14,356 nt of DNA from Sphingomonadales bacterium UBA6174 (GTDB lineage Bacteria; Pseudomonadota; Alphaproteobacteria; Sphingomonadales; Sphingomonadaceae). Position 1 is the first letter of the stretch; every line of letters begins with the position of its first letter. The stretch is from positions 62,571-76,926 of the forward strand of contig DITW01000073.1 of NCBI GenBank assembly GCA_002422945.1, read 5' to 3'. The notes beneath the pieces were generated by a model. The model was not told where the DNA came from, ran no database searches, and saw only the letters and a program-made list of their open reading frames with translations. The position numbers and the translations under genes are program-made. Of the stretch, positions 1-7,781 are shown one piece after another.

Positions 1-36
<36 letters not shown>

Positions 37-38
37 TT

Positions 39-72
39 CAACCCATTGGAATCATTCTATTCCTTTGGGTTG
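39..72. repeat. Imperfect inverted repeat next to the tRNA
   Basis: The arms are CAACCCATTGGAAT (39-52) and ATTCCTTTGGGTTG (59-72), separated by the six bases CATTCT. They pair at 12 of 14 positions, interrupted only by a two-base TT/TT mismatch. The repeat begins two bases after the tRNA CCA. Neither strand has a T-run after it, so it is not a standard intrinsic terminator. It could be a 3' processing or stabilising hairpin for the tRNA transcript, or a protein-binding site at the island edge. The structure is seen in the sequence; its role is unknown. Confidence 0.6.
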
Positions 73-77
73 GCGCG

Positions 78-100
78 AAAAATCCCCTGCATTTCAAGGG
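78..100 (-). terminator. Candidate Rho-independent terminator of the defence operon
   Basis: Read on the minus strand, CCCTTG (100-95), a five-base loop and CAGGGG (89-84) make a six-pair stem with one G-T wobble, followed at once by ATTTTT (83-78). It lies about 200 bases beyond the helicase stop codon and would end transcription before it runs into the tRNA gene on the other strand. The stem is short, so termination may be partial. Confidence 0.45.
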
Positions 101-297
101 TTATAGGCAACAGCCTCTCCACCGCCTTGCGAAGGATACGACCCGGTTTTGCTCTCTTGGGCCCGATATTCTCTCAAGCTCTCGACTGCACCGGATTTGG
201 TGGATGACCATATCTACCTGTTTTCCTGCCATATTCTCGCGAAACTATTTGATGTTTGGACACCCGTAGAATCCCAAGGTTTCACCGGCATCCAACC

Positions 298-3069
298 TCA
301 CGAGCTTGAAATTTCCACGTATCCGATCAGCTCCGCAGAATAGCTCCCGTCGCCTGTCGCCAGACCCTTGTGCTTCAACTCACGTTGCAGGGTCGGTTCA
401 ACCACGTTTGTGAAAAGGCTCAGCCTTTCTTCAGCAGTCAGGAAAGGTTTAGAGACCGGTGCGTTCAGATACTGGCCGGACTGCCTTTCCACCGCAGGCA
501 TTCGTGTGCCGTCTGGTTGCACCGCAATTGTCTGGATCGTGGTTCGCCGCTCGCCATTCGCAACAGCAGACTCGACAATCCAGAACGACACTAATGTCGG
601 GCTGATGTCGTCGCTGGTTACGGAAAGTCCCACTTGTTCTGGCGCCAGCCCCCTCCAGCGACCTAGCTCTTCCTGAACCAATGGGTGGTCCAAGCCGAGT
701 AATTCGATGCCGTCCTGGCTCGTGGCAACATCGCGATCGAGAGTGAACCGCGCCTTGCGTGACCCATCAGCCGCGGTCAGATCGTATGTTTGATCATCCA
801 CCTGTGCGAGCCGCTGGTGACGATCAGGAAGCGAGGAGGCCATGAATTGAACTATCCGGCCCATGCCAGTCGAGACGTCAGAAAAAGGCTGATACTCATC
901 TAGGCTGAATCCATCGAGGTCCTGGAAAAGGTCAAACACAACCTCCCGAGCCTCTCGCGCATTAGATAGCGCGGCCTCGAGCTCGACGGTGGTTCGTTGC
1001 AGGCTAGGGTCGGAAAGCGCTTCCTGATAGACGCGGTCGTAGTTCAACCGTTCGGACAGCTGCCCCAAGATCTGGGCTCTGAGATCCTCAGCGACATTGC
1101 CCTGATCATCGACCTTGCCAAGTGTTCTGGCGATCTCCGTGAGCTTGTCGTCGAGGAGCAGAAATATCCTCCCCTCGATCGTGTCGGAAAGAACCAGATT
1201 GTAGACCTGAGCAGTATGCGCTTGGCCATATCGATGGATGCGCCCGATCCGCTGCTCCATATCCATCGGGTTCCACGGCAGATCAAAATTGAACAGAATC
1301 CGGGCAAACTGGAGGTTGATCCCCTCACGTCCTGCAGCAGTACAAACGAGGACGCGCGGTCCATCTTTCATTCGGAAACGGCGCTCAGCCGCTGTCTTGG
1401 CACCATGATCACCGCCGCGGAGCACGACAACGCCTTGGCCGGGGTAGGCCTGCTCTATCTCACGGGCGATCAGATCGACAGTTCCAAGGTAGGTTGCAAA
1501 GATAACAACCTTCTCGCTTGGATTTTGACGCCACAGTGTCCCCAAGCCATCCAACAGCTTCTGGACCTTGGTCTCGCGTGATTGCGGAAACGATTCCAGC
1601 AGGTCCCCGATACGCAGCCGCTCCTCTGGCAAGTGGAGATCCACCACGGACGAAGCGATATCCTCAACATGGGACGCGGCGAACTCGCTACCGTAAGGAT
1701 CAGACGCCATTTCCAGTGCGTCGTCGTCGAGCTTTCTTGCAAGCCGATACTTGAGGTCAGCCATCACTCGGTCGACCTCGCTGCGTCCAATCGGGTCGCG
1801 CGTGAGGTCCCATTCCAGATGGATAAGTTCGCGCGCTTCATCGTACAGACGCTCGCGACCTTCGATATCGAGCTCGCGGTCACGAAGAAGGGCTTCCTTC
1901 AGTGTCAGCATCAAAAGTCGACGCTTCAGGGTCCGGCGGACGGCAGCGAAACTCGAAGCGGCGATCTTTTGGAAAATCGCCATCAGAAAGCCCAAAGCCC
2001 GTCCTTGGTTTCCCTTGCGCTTGGCCAGATCGAAACCGTCCTCGAGATACTCCCGCAGCTTTTCGTAAAAGCCGCGTTCCTGCTCCTGCATCAGGAAGGA
2101 CTCGGTATGCACCCAGCGCCTGGCAAACAGCGGCTCACCGTCCGGTTTGCAGGCGTCCGCCTTGGTCCGGCGATACATGACCGTATTCAGGCGGTGCCTG
2201 TGCTCCACCATCTCCTCAGGCCCGCCAAACAGGGTCGGATTAAGTAACTGGATCAGCATCCAGAATTGGAAGTGGTTACCCTGATGTGGCGTGGCCGACA
2301 GCAAGAGGAGATCCCGTGTATGCCCCTTTAGCGCCTCCGCCAGCTTGTAATTTTCGGTCTTTCTGACCTTGCCGCCGGTCCTATAGGCCGTCAGGTGGTG
2401 GGCCTCGTCAAAGACTACCAGATCCCACCGCGGGGCTTCCAGCAGGCGCTTGATCCGGTTGGGACGCTTAAGCGTATCGATGCTCGCAATCAGCAGATCG
2501 TGCTTTGCGAATGCGTTGGTCTTTCGGTCCGTGATGTCGCCTTCTGAACCGAAAACCTCGAAGTCAAGGTTGAAGATCTCGTTCAGTTCACGGTGCCAGT
2601 TATTCACCAGACCTGCCGGCACTACCATGAGCGCGCGGTTGAGTTCCCCACGGCTGGCCAGTTCTCGCAGGACCAGCGCTGTTTCAATCGTTTTGCCCAA
2701 CCCAACTTCATCAGCAATCAGGAACCTGCGTGGTGATGCCGTCGCTATCCTGTGTGTAAGGACCACCTGGTGTGGCAAGAGGTCGATACGAGCCGACGTC
2801 AGCGCCGAGGCGCTTTCCATCAGCGGCAAGACATGCGCCTCGTACGAGAGCCACGCCTTGCGCGCCCTATCCTCAGTGCCTTCAACTGACCGAAGGATGC
2901 GCTCGGTGCGAGATAGTTCGAGCCGTACCGCGGTGATTGGCACGCGGCGCTCGCCGACACTGAAAAACGCGCGGAGATAGCCGTCACGAGCCGGGTCAAG
3001 GACAACGCCTTGGCCAAATTCGTGATGTGTGATCCGTTCGCCGGGCTGTAACTGAAGTGATGAATCCAC
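298..3069 (-). CDS. SNF2-family (COG0553-like) helicase/ATPase, DrmD/BrxHII-like
   Basis: This 923-residue protein is an SF2 ATPase of the SNF2/RapA type, expected to translocate on double-stranded DNA. A small N-terminal region around residues 14-36 (HEFGQGVVLD) looks like an SH3/Tudor-like module. The first RecA lobe carries motif I DEVGLGKT at 120-127, motif II DEAH at 221-224 and motif III SATP at 258-261. The second carries motif V TAAGREGINLQ at 577-587 and motif VI QRIGRIHRYGQ at 606-616. About 300 C-terminal residues have no motif I know. No nuclease motif is evident. The start is GTG at 3069: it lies nine bases after the preceding stop, and TGAGGT overlapping that stop is a suitable ribosome-binding site. 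It is the last gene of the operon. SNF2 helicases occur in DISARM (DrmD) and in type 3 BREX (BrxHII). The fold is certain; which of these it descends from is not. Confidence 0.9.
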   Translation of the reverse strand: MDSSLQLQPGERITHHEFGQGVVLDPARDGYLRAFFSVGERRVPITAVRLELSRTERILRSVEGTEDRARKAWLSYEAHVLPLMESASALTSARIDLLPHQVVLTHRIATASPRRFLIADEVGLGKTIETALVLRELASRGELNRALMVVPAGLVNNWHRELNEIFNLDFEVFGSEGDITDRKTNAFAKHDLLIASIDTLKRPNRIKRLLEAPRWDLVVFDEAHHLTAYRTGGKVRKTENYKLAEALKGHTRDLLLLSATPHQGNHFQFWMLIQLLNPTLFGGPEEMVEHRHRLNTVMYRRTKADACKPDGEPLFARRWVHTESFLMQEQERGFYEKLREYLEDGFDLAKRKGNQGRALGFLMAIFQKIAASSFAAVRRTLKRRLLMLTLKEALLRDRELDIEGRERLYDEARELIHLEWDLTRDPIGRSEVDRVMADLKYRLARKLDDDALEMASDPYGSEFAASHVEDIASSVVDLHLPEERLRIGDLLESFPQSRETKVQKLLDGLGTLWRQNPSEKVVIFATYLGTVDLIAREIEQAYPGQGVVVLRGGDHGAKTAAERRFRMKDGPRVLVCTAAGREGINLQFARILFNFDLPWNPMDMEQRIGRIHRYGQAHTAQVYNLVLSDTIEGRIFLLLDDKLTEIARTLGKVDDQGNVAEDLRAQILGQLSERLNYDRVYQEALSDPSLQRTTVELEAALSNAREAREVVFDLFQDLDGFSLDEYQPFSDVSTGMGRIVQFMASSLPDRHQRLAQVDDQTYDLTAADGSRKARFTLDRDVATSQDGIELLGLDHPLVQEELGRWRGLAPEQVGLSVTSDDISPTLVSFWIVESAVANGERRTTIQTIAVQPDGTRMPAVERQSGQYLNAPVSKPFLTAEERLSLFTNVVEPTLQRELKHKGLATGDGSYSAELIGYVEISSS

Positions 3070-3078
3070 GCGCGGACC

Positions 3079-3579
3079 TCAGGTAATTCGCAGGTGGAAG
3101 AGACCAGCGGAATTGGCGCCTTCACGAAGCAGGATTTCTTGCGGGTACTCGTTTGCTTCGCCCCACAGGATACGACCGAAGGCCAACAGGCTATCGGTAT
3201 GGGGCGCAGCGCAGCGCCATTCTATGGAGTCCGTAGCAGGATGAAATTTGATTCGCCCTTGGCCCGAAGGCAGCCAAAAGATCAGCGCGGCTTCACTCTC
3301 ATAATGGGCCTGAAACGAAAGGATCGCTTCTTTGACTGTTTCACCCAACCAAGCCTCCGCATCAGAAGGCGCCAGAAGGTCAAGGCTGCCTTCCAGACCC
3401 GCTACGACCAGAGTGTTGTTTTGGTTGCTCGGTAGGTCTTCCGGCCAGTTTCCGGCTGTCTGGAGAAACTGACGCAGGCTCCAGACCTCGTTTGCAACAC
3501 AGACCTGATTGCGAGCCTCTTCATCCCAGATCCAACTGGTGCCGCGCCGCTGCCAGACGGTGTCGAGTGTATGCTTCAC
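3079..3579 (-). CDS. Uncharacterised 166-residue defence-operon protein
   Basis: I do not recognise this family. The protein is 166 residues, soluble-looking and mixed alpha/beta, with no signal peptide, membrane segment, Walker motif or cysteine pair. It is rich in Trp, notably WIWDEE near residue 16 and FWLPSGQGRIKF near 100-111, and its core has alternating hydrophobic strands (NTLVVAGLEGSLDLL). The GTG start at 3579 overlaps the methyltransferase stop in GTGA, so its translation is probably coupled to that gene; the helicase follows nine bases later. The position suggests an accessory or adaptor to the methyltransferase or helicase. The lack of a P-loop argues against BrxF, and it does not resemble the DUF3780 proteins found with some DUF499/DUF1156 loci. 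The tight overlaps make it very likely to be a real gene. Its function is unknown. Confidence 0.85.
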   Translation of the reverse strand: MKHTLDTVWQRRGTSWIWDEEARNQVCVANEVWSLRQFLQTAGNWPEDLPSNQNNTLVVAGLEGSLDLLAPSDAEAWLGETVKEAILSFQAHYESEAALIFWLPSGQGRIKFHPATDSIEWRCAAPHTDSLLAFGRILWGEANEYPQEILLREGANSAGLFHLRIT

Positions 3580-6500
3580 AGATCATACTCCTCGAACAAC
3601 GAACCCTGCTTGGGCTTGGTTACCTGAGACGCGGCCCAGGAATTATAGATTGTCACAGCGCGCGATGCCGCATTGCGGCTGGTTTGGTCCGGACCATTCC
3701 GCTGTAGCCATTCCAACAGCGATTTCAGCGCCACGTGAGGTGTGAAATTCTCATTTTTCAGCGTGTCGGACGCATTGATGCCGCTGCCATCGAAGCAGGA
3801 CCCAATGAGGACCAGCGCCTGGTCAAGGTCTGATATCAGCCGGCGCTTGTGCTTGCCCGACCAATCACGAGCAAAGTCCAGCGGATTGACGCGGGTGAAC
3901 ACCTTGCTCTTTTCCGAGCACCAACCACGCTGTTCGAATTCATCAGGTGTCGTGATCGAACCCTTGAGGAATTTTTGAAGCTGATCACGCTTCATCTCGG
4001 TTGCAGAGCCGAAGGTGCGGAGAAACTGTCGCGTAATCGGCTCTGCGTTGACGGGGGGCGGTTCCTTGCCCTTGTCGGCATCCTCATCGATGAGTTGATT
4101 GATACCGACGAGTGCATCCTTGACGGTAATTGGCCTCCCTTCGTCGACATAGACCTTGCCATAGTGACGGGAGAAATACTCGAGTGCCTTGCCGCGCCGT
4201 ATCACCTGGATGTCTGCGGCTGGCAGACCTTCCTTGGCGTGATTTTCCAGCATCGCCTGCAACTGGCGCACGTCGGCCATTACCTCGCGCCGCATCCGCC
4301 CCCAGCTGACTGGTGTCGGTTCCTCTGTGCGTTTGCGGCAAACATGGATGATGTCGTACTCGATAGTTTTTGAGCCGAATTCTCCATCGCCTTTGGTCTC
4401 GTCGGAACGAATTGGGTAGGTGGCCTCAAGATAGTAACCTGCGTCGAAGAGAGATTCGAGCACGGCAACCCACGGCTCATCTTCGCTGTGGTGGAAAGTG
4501 AACGCTAGAATTCCACCCGGCTTTAGGACGCGATGGGCTTCCCGCCAGCACTGGGTAAGAAGTCGCTTGTAGAAGCCGTCCGGATCTTCGGGTTCACGGG
4601 CACGATTAGCAACTGCTTCGAGAGACTTGGGGGTATACTCCGCATTGTAATATTCCGGATACTTATTCTTCAGGACTAGGCGTAGCCAGACGTAGAAGAA
4701 ATCAGATAGCTCCGAATAATGGAGCAACCCACCAAACGGCGGATCCGTGATGACCAGATCCAAGCTCCCATCAGACACCTGTTCCAGTTCAGTTGATGAG
4801 CCACAGAATGCCGCGGCTTCGCGCACAGGGTCCGCCGGATAGACCTTGATGCTTTTGCCAGAAATTTCACTGGCGAGATCAGGAGCGCGACGTTTGAGCC
4901 CTTCCGCGCTCACCGCTTCCCACGGCTGAATAGCCCAGTCACGGCCTTCAGTCACACCCTCAACACACGAGGCCCAATTACCACGGCCAAGAGCCGGAAA
5001 AACACAGTTCTCGACGACGGTAGATTTCGGGTGATAGTTATTGTTCGCAAACTGAGGCTCAAGTTTATCACCTTGAACATTCCAAAGCGTGAATAGGCTT
5101 TGATTTCTCAAATATTGCTGAAAAGCACCGAGAACATATTCCCGAGTTTTCCAGTCGTAATCACCGGTCTCTACGATAGATTTCAGCAACTGACTATGGA
5201 CAAGCAGCTGGCGTGGGTTGAACATTGTCCACCAATGGGTGAATCCGTGGTTTGGCACGCCACCCTGCAAATGGTGGGTCATGAAGCCGTAAGGCAGCTC
5301 TGACCTTGGCCAATATGCTGCCAAATCGGTGTCTTTGCGGGCATCCCATTCCACCAACGCTGCGTCATATTGCGCCGCGTGGTCCTGGTCAAAAGGCGCG
5401 AAAAATCGACCACTATATGGGGCGCCACTATTGTCGCGTTGGGGCGCGTAGCCTTGAACGGCATAGCCCGCCATAGGCCCCGTCTTACCCGACGATTTGA
5501 TGGTATCGAGAACGTCCTGGACTGTGCCGCATGCACCGCAGGCGTAATGCGATTTCTTGGGCACCGTTCCGATATCGGGTGCGAATGTGACTTTAGTCTC
5601 AGGGCAGGTTACCTCATCGGGGAGTTCGCCTCGAACTTCCAAAAGGCGAATTTTAGCCGCCCGCTCCTGGTTCCACCTTGCCGAAGACGGCACATCATCT
5701 TTTGCCGAACCGCCAAAGGGGCGCCCATTGGCGTCTTGCTTCGAGCTGCCTGCGAGCCATTCCGGGTGGACAAGAAGTGTCAGTTCGACCTTCTTGTTTG
5801 AGCCCTTGCCTAGATTGATCAGTTCGGTTGCGCCACATTCGGGGCAAACCACACCCTTTTTCCGATCGAGAATAGAGTACGGATGCTCGGACGGTGCAAC
5901 GTAGAGCGGCACGTCCGGAGCCATACGTGCAGCATTTTCTTCGACATGGAAATCTGCGCCGCATTTCCGGCAGACATGTTCCCAGTGTTTCACGCTGATC
6001 GTTTTGACTGCCATGACAGGGCTGGTCATGATGGGCGTGCGATGGCCGCACCCGGTAACCTGACAGGGGCCGTGCTTGGACCAGAAGGTGTAAATTACCT
6101 CCGGGCCTTCATAGCTGTATTCCGGCCTCTGCTCGGGCTTCAGTGTCAGCGGGTTAAAGTCTGCTGGCATCTCGCGCTTGGATGGCAGGTGGGTCCATTT
6201 CCCTTTTTCACCATTGGGTCCATCGCAGTAGTAGTACGGCATGATCTGAGGCTTCACCTCGGCCTCAATGTCGGCTAGCAACATCCTGACCTGAACAAGG
6301 TCAACATCCGCCAATTCTTGCTTGACTACAAACCAGGCTACGGGATTCAGGTCGTTACCGATTATCTGCATCCCAAGACGAGAGCCTTCTACCAGCGTGG
6401 TGCCACCGCCCATGAAGATGTCGGCCACCTTAAGATGCTTGAAGGCACCCTTTTTCTGGTGATTGGCGTAATAATTGTCCCACACAAGCTTTGCCGCGTG

Positions 6501-6779
6501 AGATTTGTCCTCCGGAGCCTTGGTGGCGGCTGCGATTAGCATTGATCGGAAAACGCTAGACCGCCGCCGAGCCCACCATTTAGACATCTGGTAGATCGGC
6601 TTTCCAGCGTTTCCTTCAATGATCGCCACCTGATTGACTGGCAGGATCGGAAAATCGACTTCCAGGCAGGTTTTTGGACGGTTGGGGTCATTGAAATCAA
6701 CGGTTTCAAGAGCGACTGCCTTACCGGCCCCGACTGCCTTCGCGACTTCCTGCGCCAACAATTCTTTTTTAGTTGCCAT
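3576..6779 (-). CDS. DUF1156-family adenine-specific DNA methyltransferase (COG1743-like, PglXI-like)
   Basis: This 1067-residue enzyme should transfer methyl from S-adenosylmethionine to N6 of adenine, probably marking host DNA as self. Residues about 36-85 match the DUF1156 N-terminus (FPILPVNQ, then KWWARRR at 68-73). SAM-binding motif I is DIFMGGGTT at 120-128, followed by GNDLNP at 141-146. The catalytic motif is DPPF at 679-682 in VITDPPFGG, and LKPGG at 752-756 follows it. About 550 residues separate motifs I and IV. This insert holds CxxC pairs at 270/273, 312/315 and 414/417 plus C239/C244, which look like zinc ribbons and probably serve target recognition. The start is ATG at 6779, with an AAGGAT ribosome-binding site overlapping the previous stop 12 bases upstream. 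Related methylases occur in type 3 BREX and in other DUF499-linked defence loci. The activity class is clear; the recognition sequence cannot be read from the gene. Confidence 0.92.
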   Translation of the reverse strand: MATKKELLAQEVAKAVGAGKAVALETVDFNDPNRPKTCLEVDFPILPVNQVAIIEGNAGKPIYQMSKWWARRRSSVFRSMLIAAATKAPEDKSHAAKLVWDNYYANHQKKGAFKHLKVADIFMGGGTTLVEGSRLGMQIIGNDLNPVAWFVVKQELADVDLVQVRMLLADIEAEVKPQIMPYYYCDGPNGEKGKWTHLPSKREMPADFNPLTLKPEQRPEYSYEGPEVIYTFWSKHGPCQVTGCGHRTPIMTSPVMAVKTISVKHWEHVCRKCGADFHVEENAARMAPDVPLYVAPSEHPYSILDRKKGVVCPECGATELINLGKGSNKKVELTLLVHPEWLAGSSKQDANGRPFGGSAKDDVPSSARWNQERAAKIRLLEVRGELPDEVTCPETKVTFAPDIGTVPKKSHYACGACGTVQDVLDTIKSSGKTGPMAGYAVQGYAPQRDNSGAPYSGRFFAPFDQDHAAQYDAALVEWDARKDTDLAAYWPRSELPYGFMTHHLQGGVPNHGFTHWWTMFNPRQLLVHSQLLKSIVETGDYDWKTREYVLGAFQQYLRNQSLFTLWNVQGDKLEPQFANNNYHPKSTVVENCVFPALGRGNWASCVEGVTEGRDWAIQPWEAVSAEGLKRRAPDLASEISGKSIKVYPADPVREAAAFCGSSTELEQVSDGSLDLVITDPPFGGLLHYSELSDFFYVWLRLVLKNKYPEYYNAEYTPKSLEAVANRAREPEDPDGFYKRLLTQCWREAHRVLKPGGILAFTFHHSEDEPWVAVLESLFDAGYYLEATYPIRSDETKGDGEFGSKTIEYDIIHVCRKRTEEPTPVSWGRMRREVMADVRQLQAMLENHAKEGLPAADIQVIRRGKALEYFSRHYGKVYVDEGRPITVKDALVGINQLIDEDADKGKEPPPVNAEPITRQFLRTFGSATEMKRDQLQKFLKGSITTPDEFEQRGWCSEKSKVFTRVNPLDFARDWSGKHKRRLISDLDQALVLIGSCFDGSGINASDTLKNENFTPHVALKSLLEWLQRNGPDQTSRNAASRAVTIYNSWAASQVTKPKQGSLFEEYDL

Positions 6780-6791
6780 GTGGCGCGATCC

Positions 6792-7781
6792 TTACTTGGT
6801 AATCTCGACGAAGGGAGAAAGCACCTCAAGCAGCGAAAGGCCGCCATGCGTCAAAGTGGGGTAGCCCCCTTGGCTCTTCCACTTCCAGCGGCCAACTGCC
6901 AGACGGTGTTCGCCGTGTGGGCTGTGGATTTGAAGAGCGACAGGAGGAACAAAGGGGCCCGTTTCGCCGCTTCCCTTTGAACTGCGCCTACTGGCAAACG
7001 TCGACTTCAGAAATTGACCGACCTCGCCGTCCGCATCCGGGAAGTAGCCGGTCGCAGCATAGCCATGGTCTGACGTGATGACCAACCGACGGCCGGTTGC
7101 AAGACGTTCAACAAATGACCAGAAATCGTCGCTGTTGAGCTGATCGGTCGCATCACGGATCAAGGTATCAAGCCCCTGGCCGGCGACAGCACCATCGTGG
7201 ACCTTACTGTCCGGCCAATGGTGCCAGAAGACCCAGTTCTTCGAACCGTTGATCAGGCCTTCACAGTCTTTCCAAGGCATATCAACGCACTCGGTGACGG
7301 TGGGTTGTAGCCTGTGCGCCATGCCGCCGCCGTTGTTTTGCAGCTGACTCCGGCTGCCGAAGCCAAGGGCTTTCGCAAATTCATTGGTTTCGCCGGGCAG
7401 CTCAGAGGCATTTGCCGAAATCTCGTGCAGCGTGAAACCTCGCTCCTTTGCACCTTGTAGCAACCAGGGCAGCTCACGCAGCGAGAGGCCGTCCAAGATG
7501 AGCACAGCTTTGGCGCTGTACGGCTCCGACCACCAGCGCGCGAGACGATCCGAATTGCGTTCCACGGTCGAGCCGAAGCTTCGCCAAAGATCCCAGGCGG
7601 AGGAGGACAGGTAGTGATCGAGCGCGCCGATTTCCCGATCGCGCTTGATAACCTCGCTTGGTGCATTGCCCGCTGCCAACGGTTTTGAGGCAATATCTAG
7701 GGCCTTTGCGATAATGACGCGCCAGGCATCTTCGTCGGAGCCTTTTGCCAAGCTTTCAAGAACGGTCGCATCAAGCGCCAT
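6792..7781 (-). CDS. pglZ: Short PglZ-domain protein (alkaline-phosphatase superfamily)
   Basis: The protein is 329 residues from the ATG at 7781. It belongs to the PglZ family, named for phage growth limitation and a hallmark of BREX. VLILDGLS, with Asp97, matches the N-terminal metal-binding strand, and VITSDHGY, with Asp238-His239, matches the later metal site of the alkaline-phosphatase fold. A WHHWPDSKVHDG stretch near 187-198 adds further candidate metal ligands. BREX PglZ proteins are usually more than twice as long, so this is a compact version reduced to little more than the domain itself. A TTG one codon earlier is possible, but AAGGAGG at 7789-7795 sits seven bases before the ATG, which also overlaps the upstream stop in TGATG. 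The biochemical role of PglZ is still poorly defined; BREX requires it. The symbol denotes the family, not proven orthology. Confidence 0.85.
   Translation of the reverse strand: MALDATVLESLAKGSDEDAWRVIIAKALDIASKPLAAGNAPSEVIKRDREIGALDHYLSSSAWDLWRSFGSTVERNSDRLARWWSEPYSAKAVLILDGLSLRELPWLLQGAKERGFTLHEISANASELPGETNEFAKALGFGSRSQLQNNGGGMAHRLQPTVTECVDMPWKDCEGLINGSKNWVFWHHWPDSKVHDGAVAGQGLDTLIRDATDQLNSDDFWSFVERLATGRRLVITSDHGYAATGYFPDADGEVGQFLKSTFASRRSSKGSGETGPFVPPVALQIHSPHGEHRLAVGRWKWKSQGGYPTLTHGGLSLLEVLSPFVEITK

Larger units (their letters stand above)
37..297. other. Intergenic stretch between tRNA-Ser and the defence operon
   Basis: I see no convincing gene in these 261 bases. They hold the inverted repeat at 39-72 and a terminator-like hairpin at 78-100. 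On the minus strand a stop-free stretch of 38 codons (173 down to a TAG at 57-59) encodes a basic tail, but it has no start codon, I do not recognise it, and it overlaps the terminator. It could be a decayed gene end or chance. The short plus-strand ORFs here have no ribosome-binding site and match nothing I know. Confidence 0.5.

Noticed and set aside
57..173. Minus-strand 38-codon open tail as a remnant gene next to the tRNA
   Set aside because: It has no start and no recognisable family, and it runs through the probable operon terminator. It is too short to distinguish from chance.
997..2247. Two long plus-strand frames (194 and 221 codons) opposite the helicase gene
   Set aside because: They lie antisense to a gene with all SNF2 motifs intact, show no known domain and have no ribosome-binding sites. 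They are shadow frames of GC-rich coding DNA.
3079..3579. Calling the 166-residue protein DUF3780 or BrxF
   Set aside because: It has no P-loop as BrxF does, and its sequence landmarks do not match the DUF3780 proteins I can recall.
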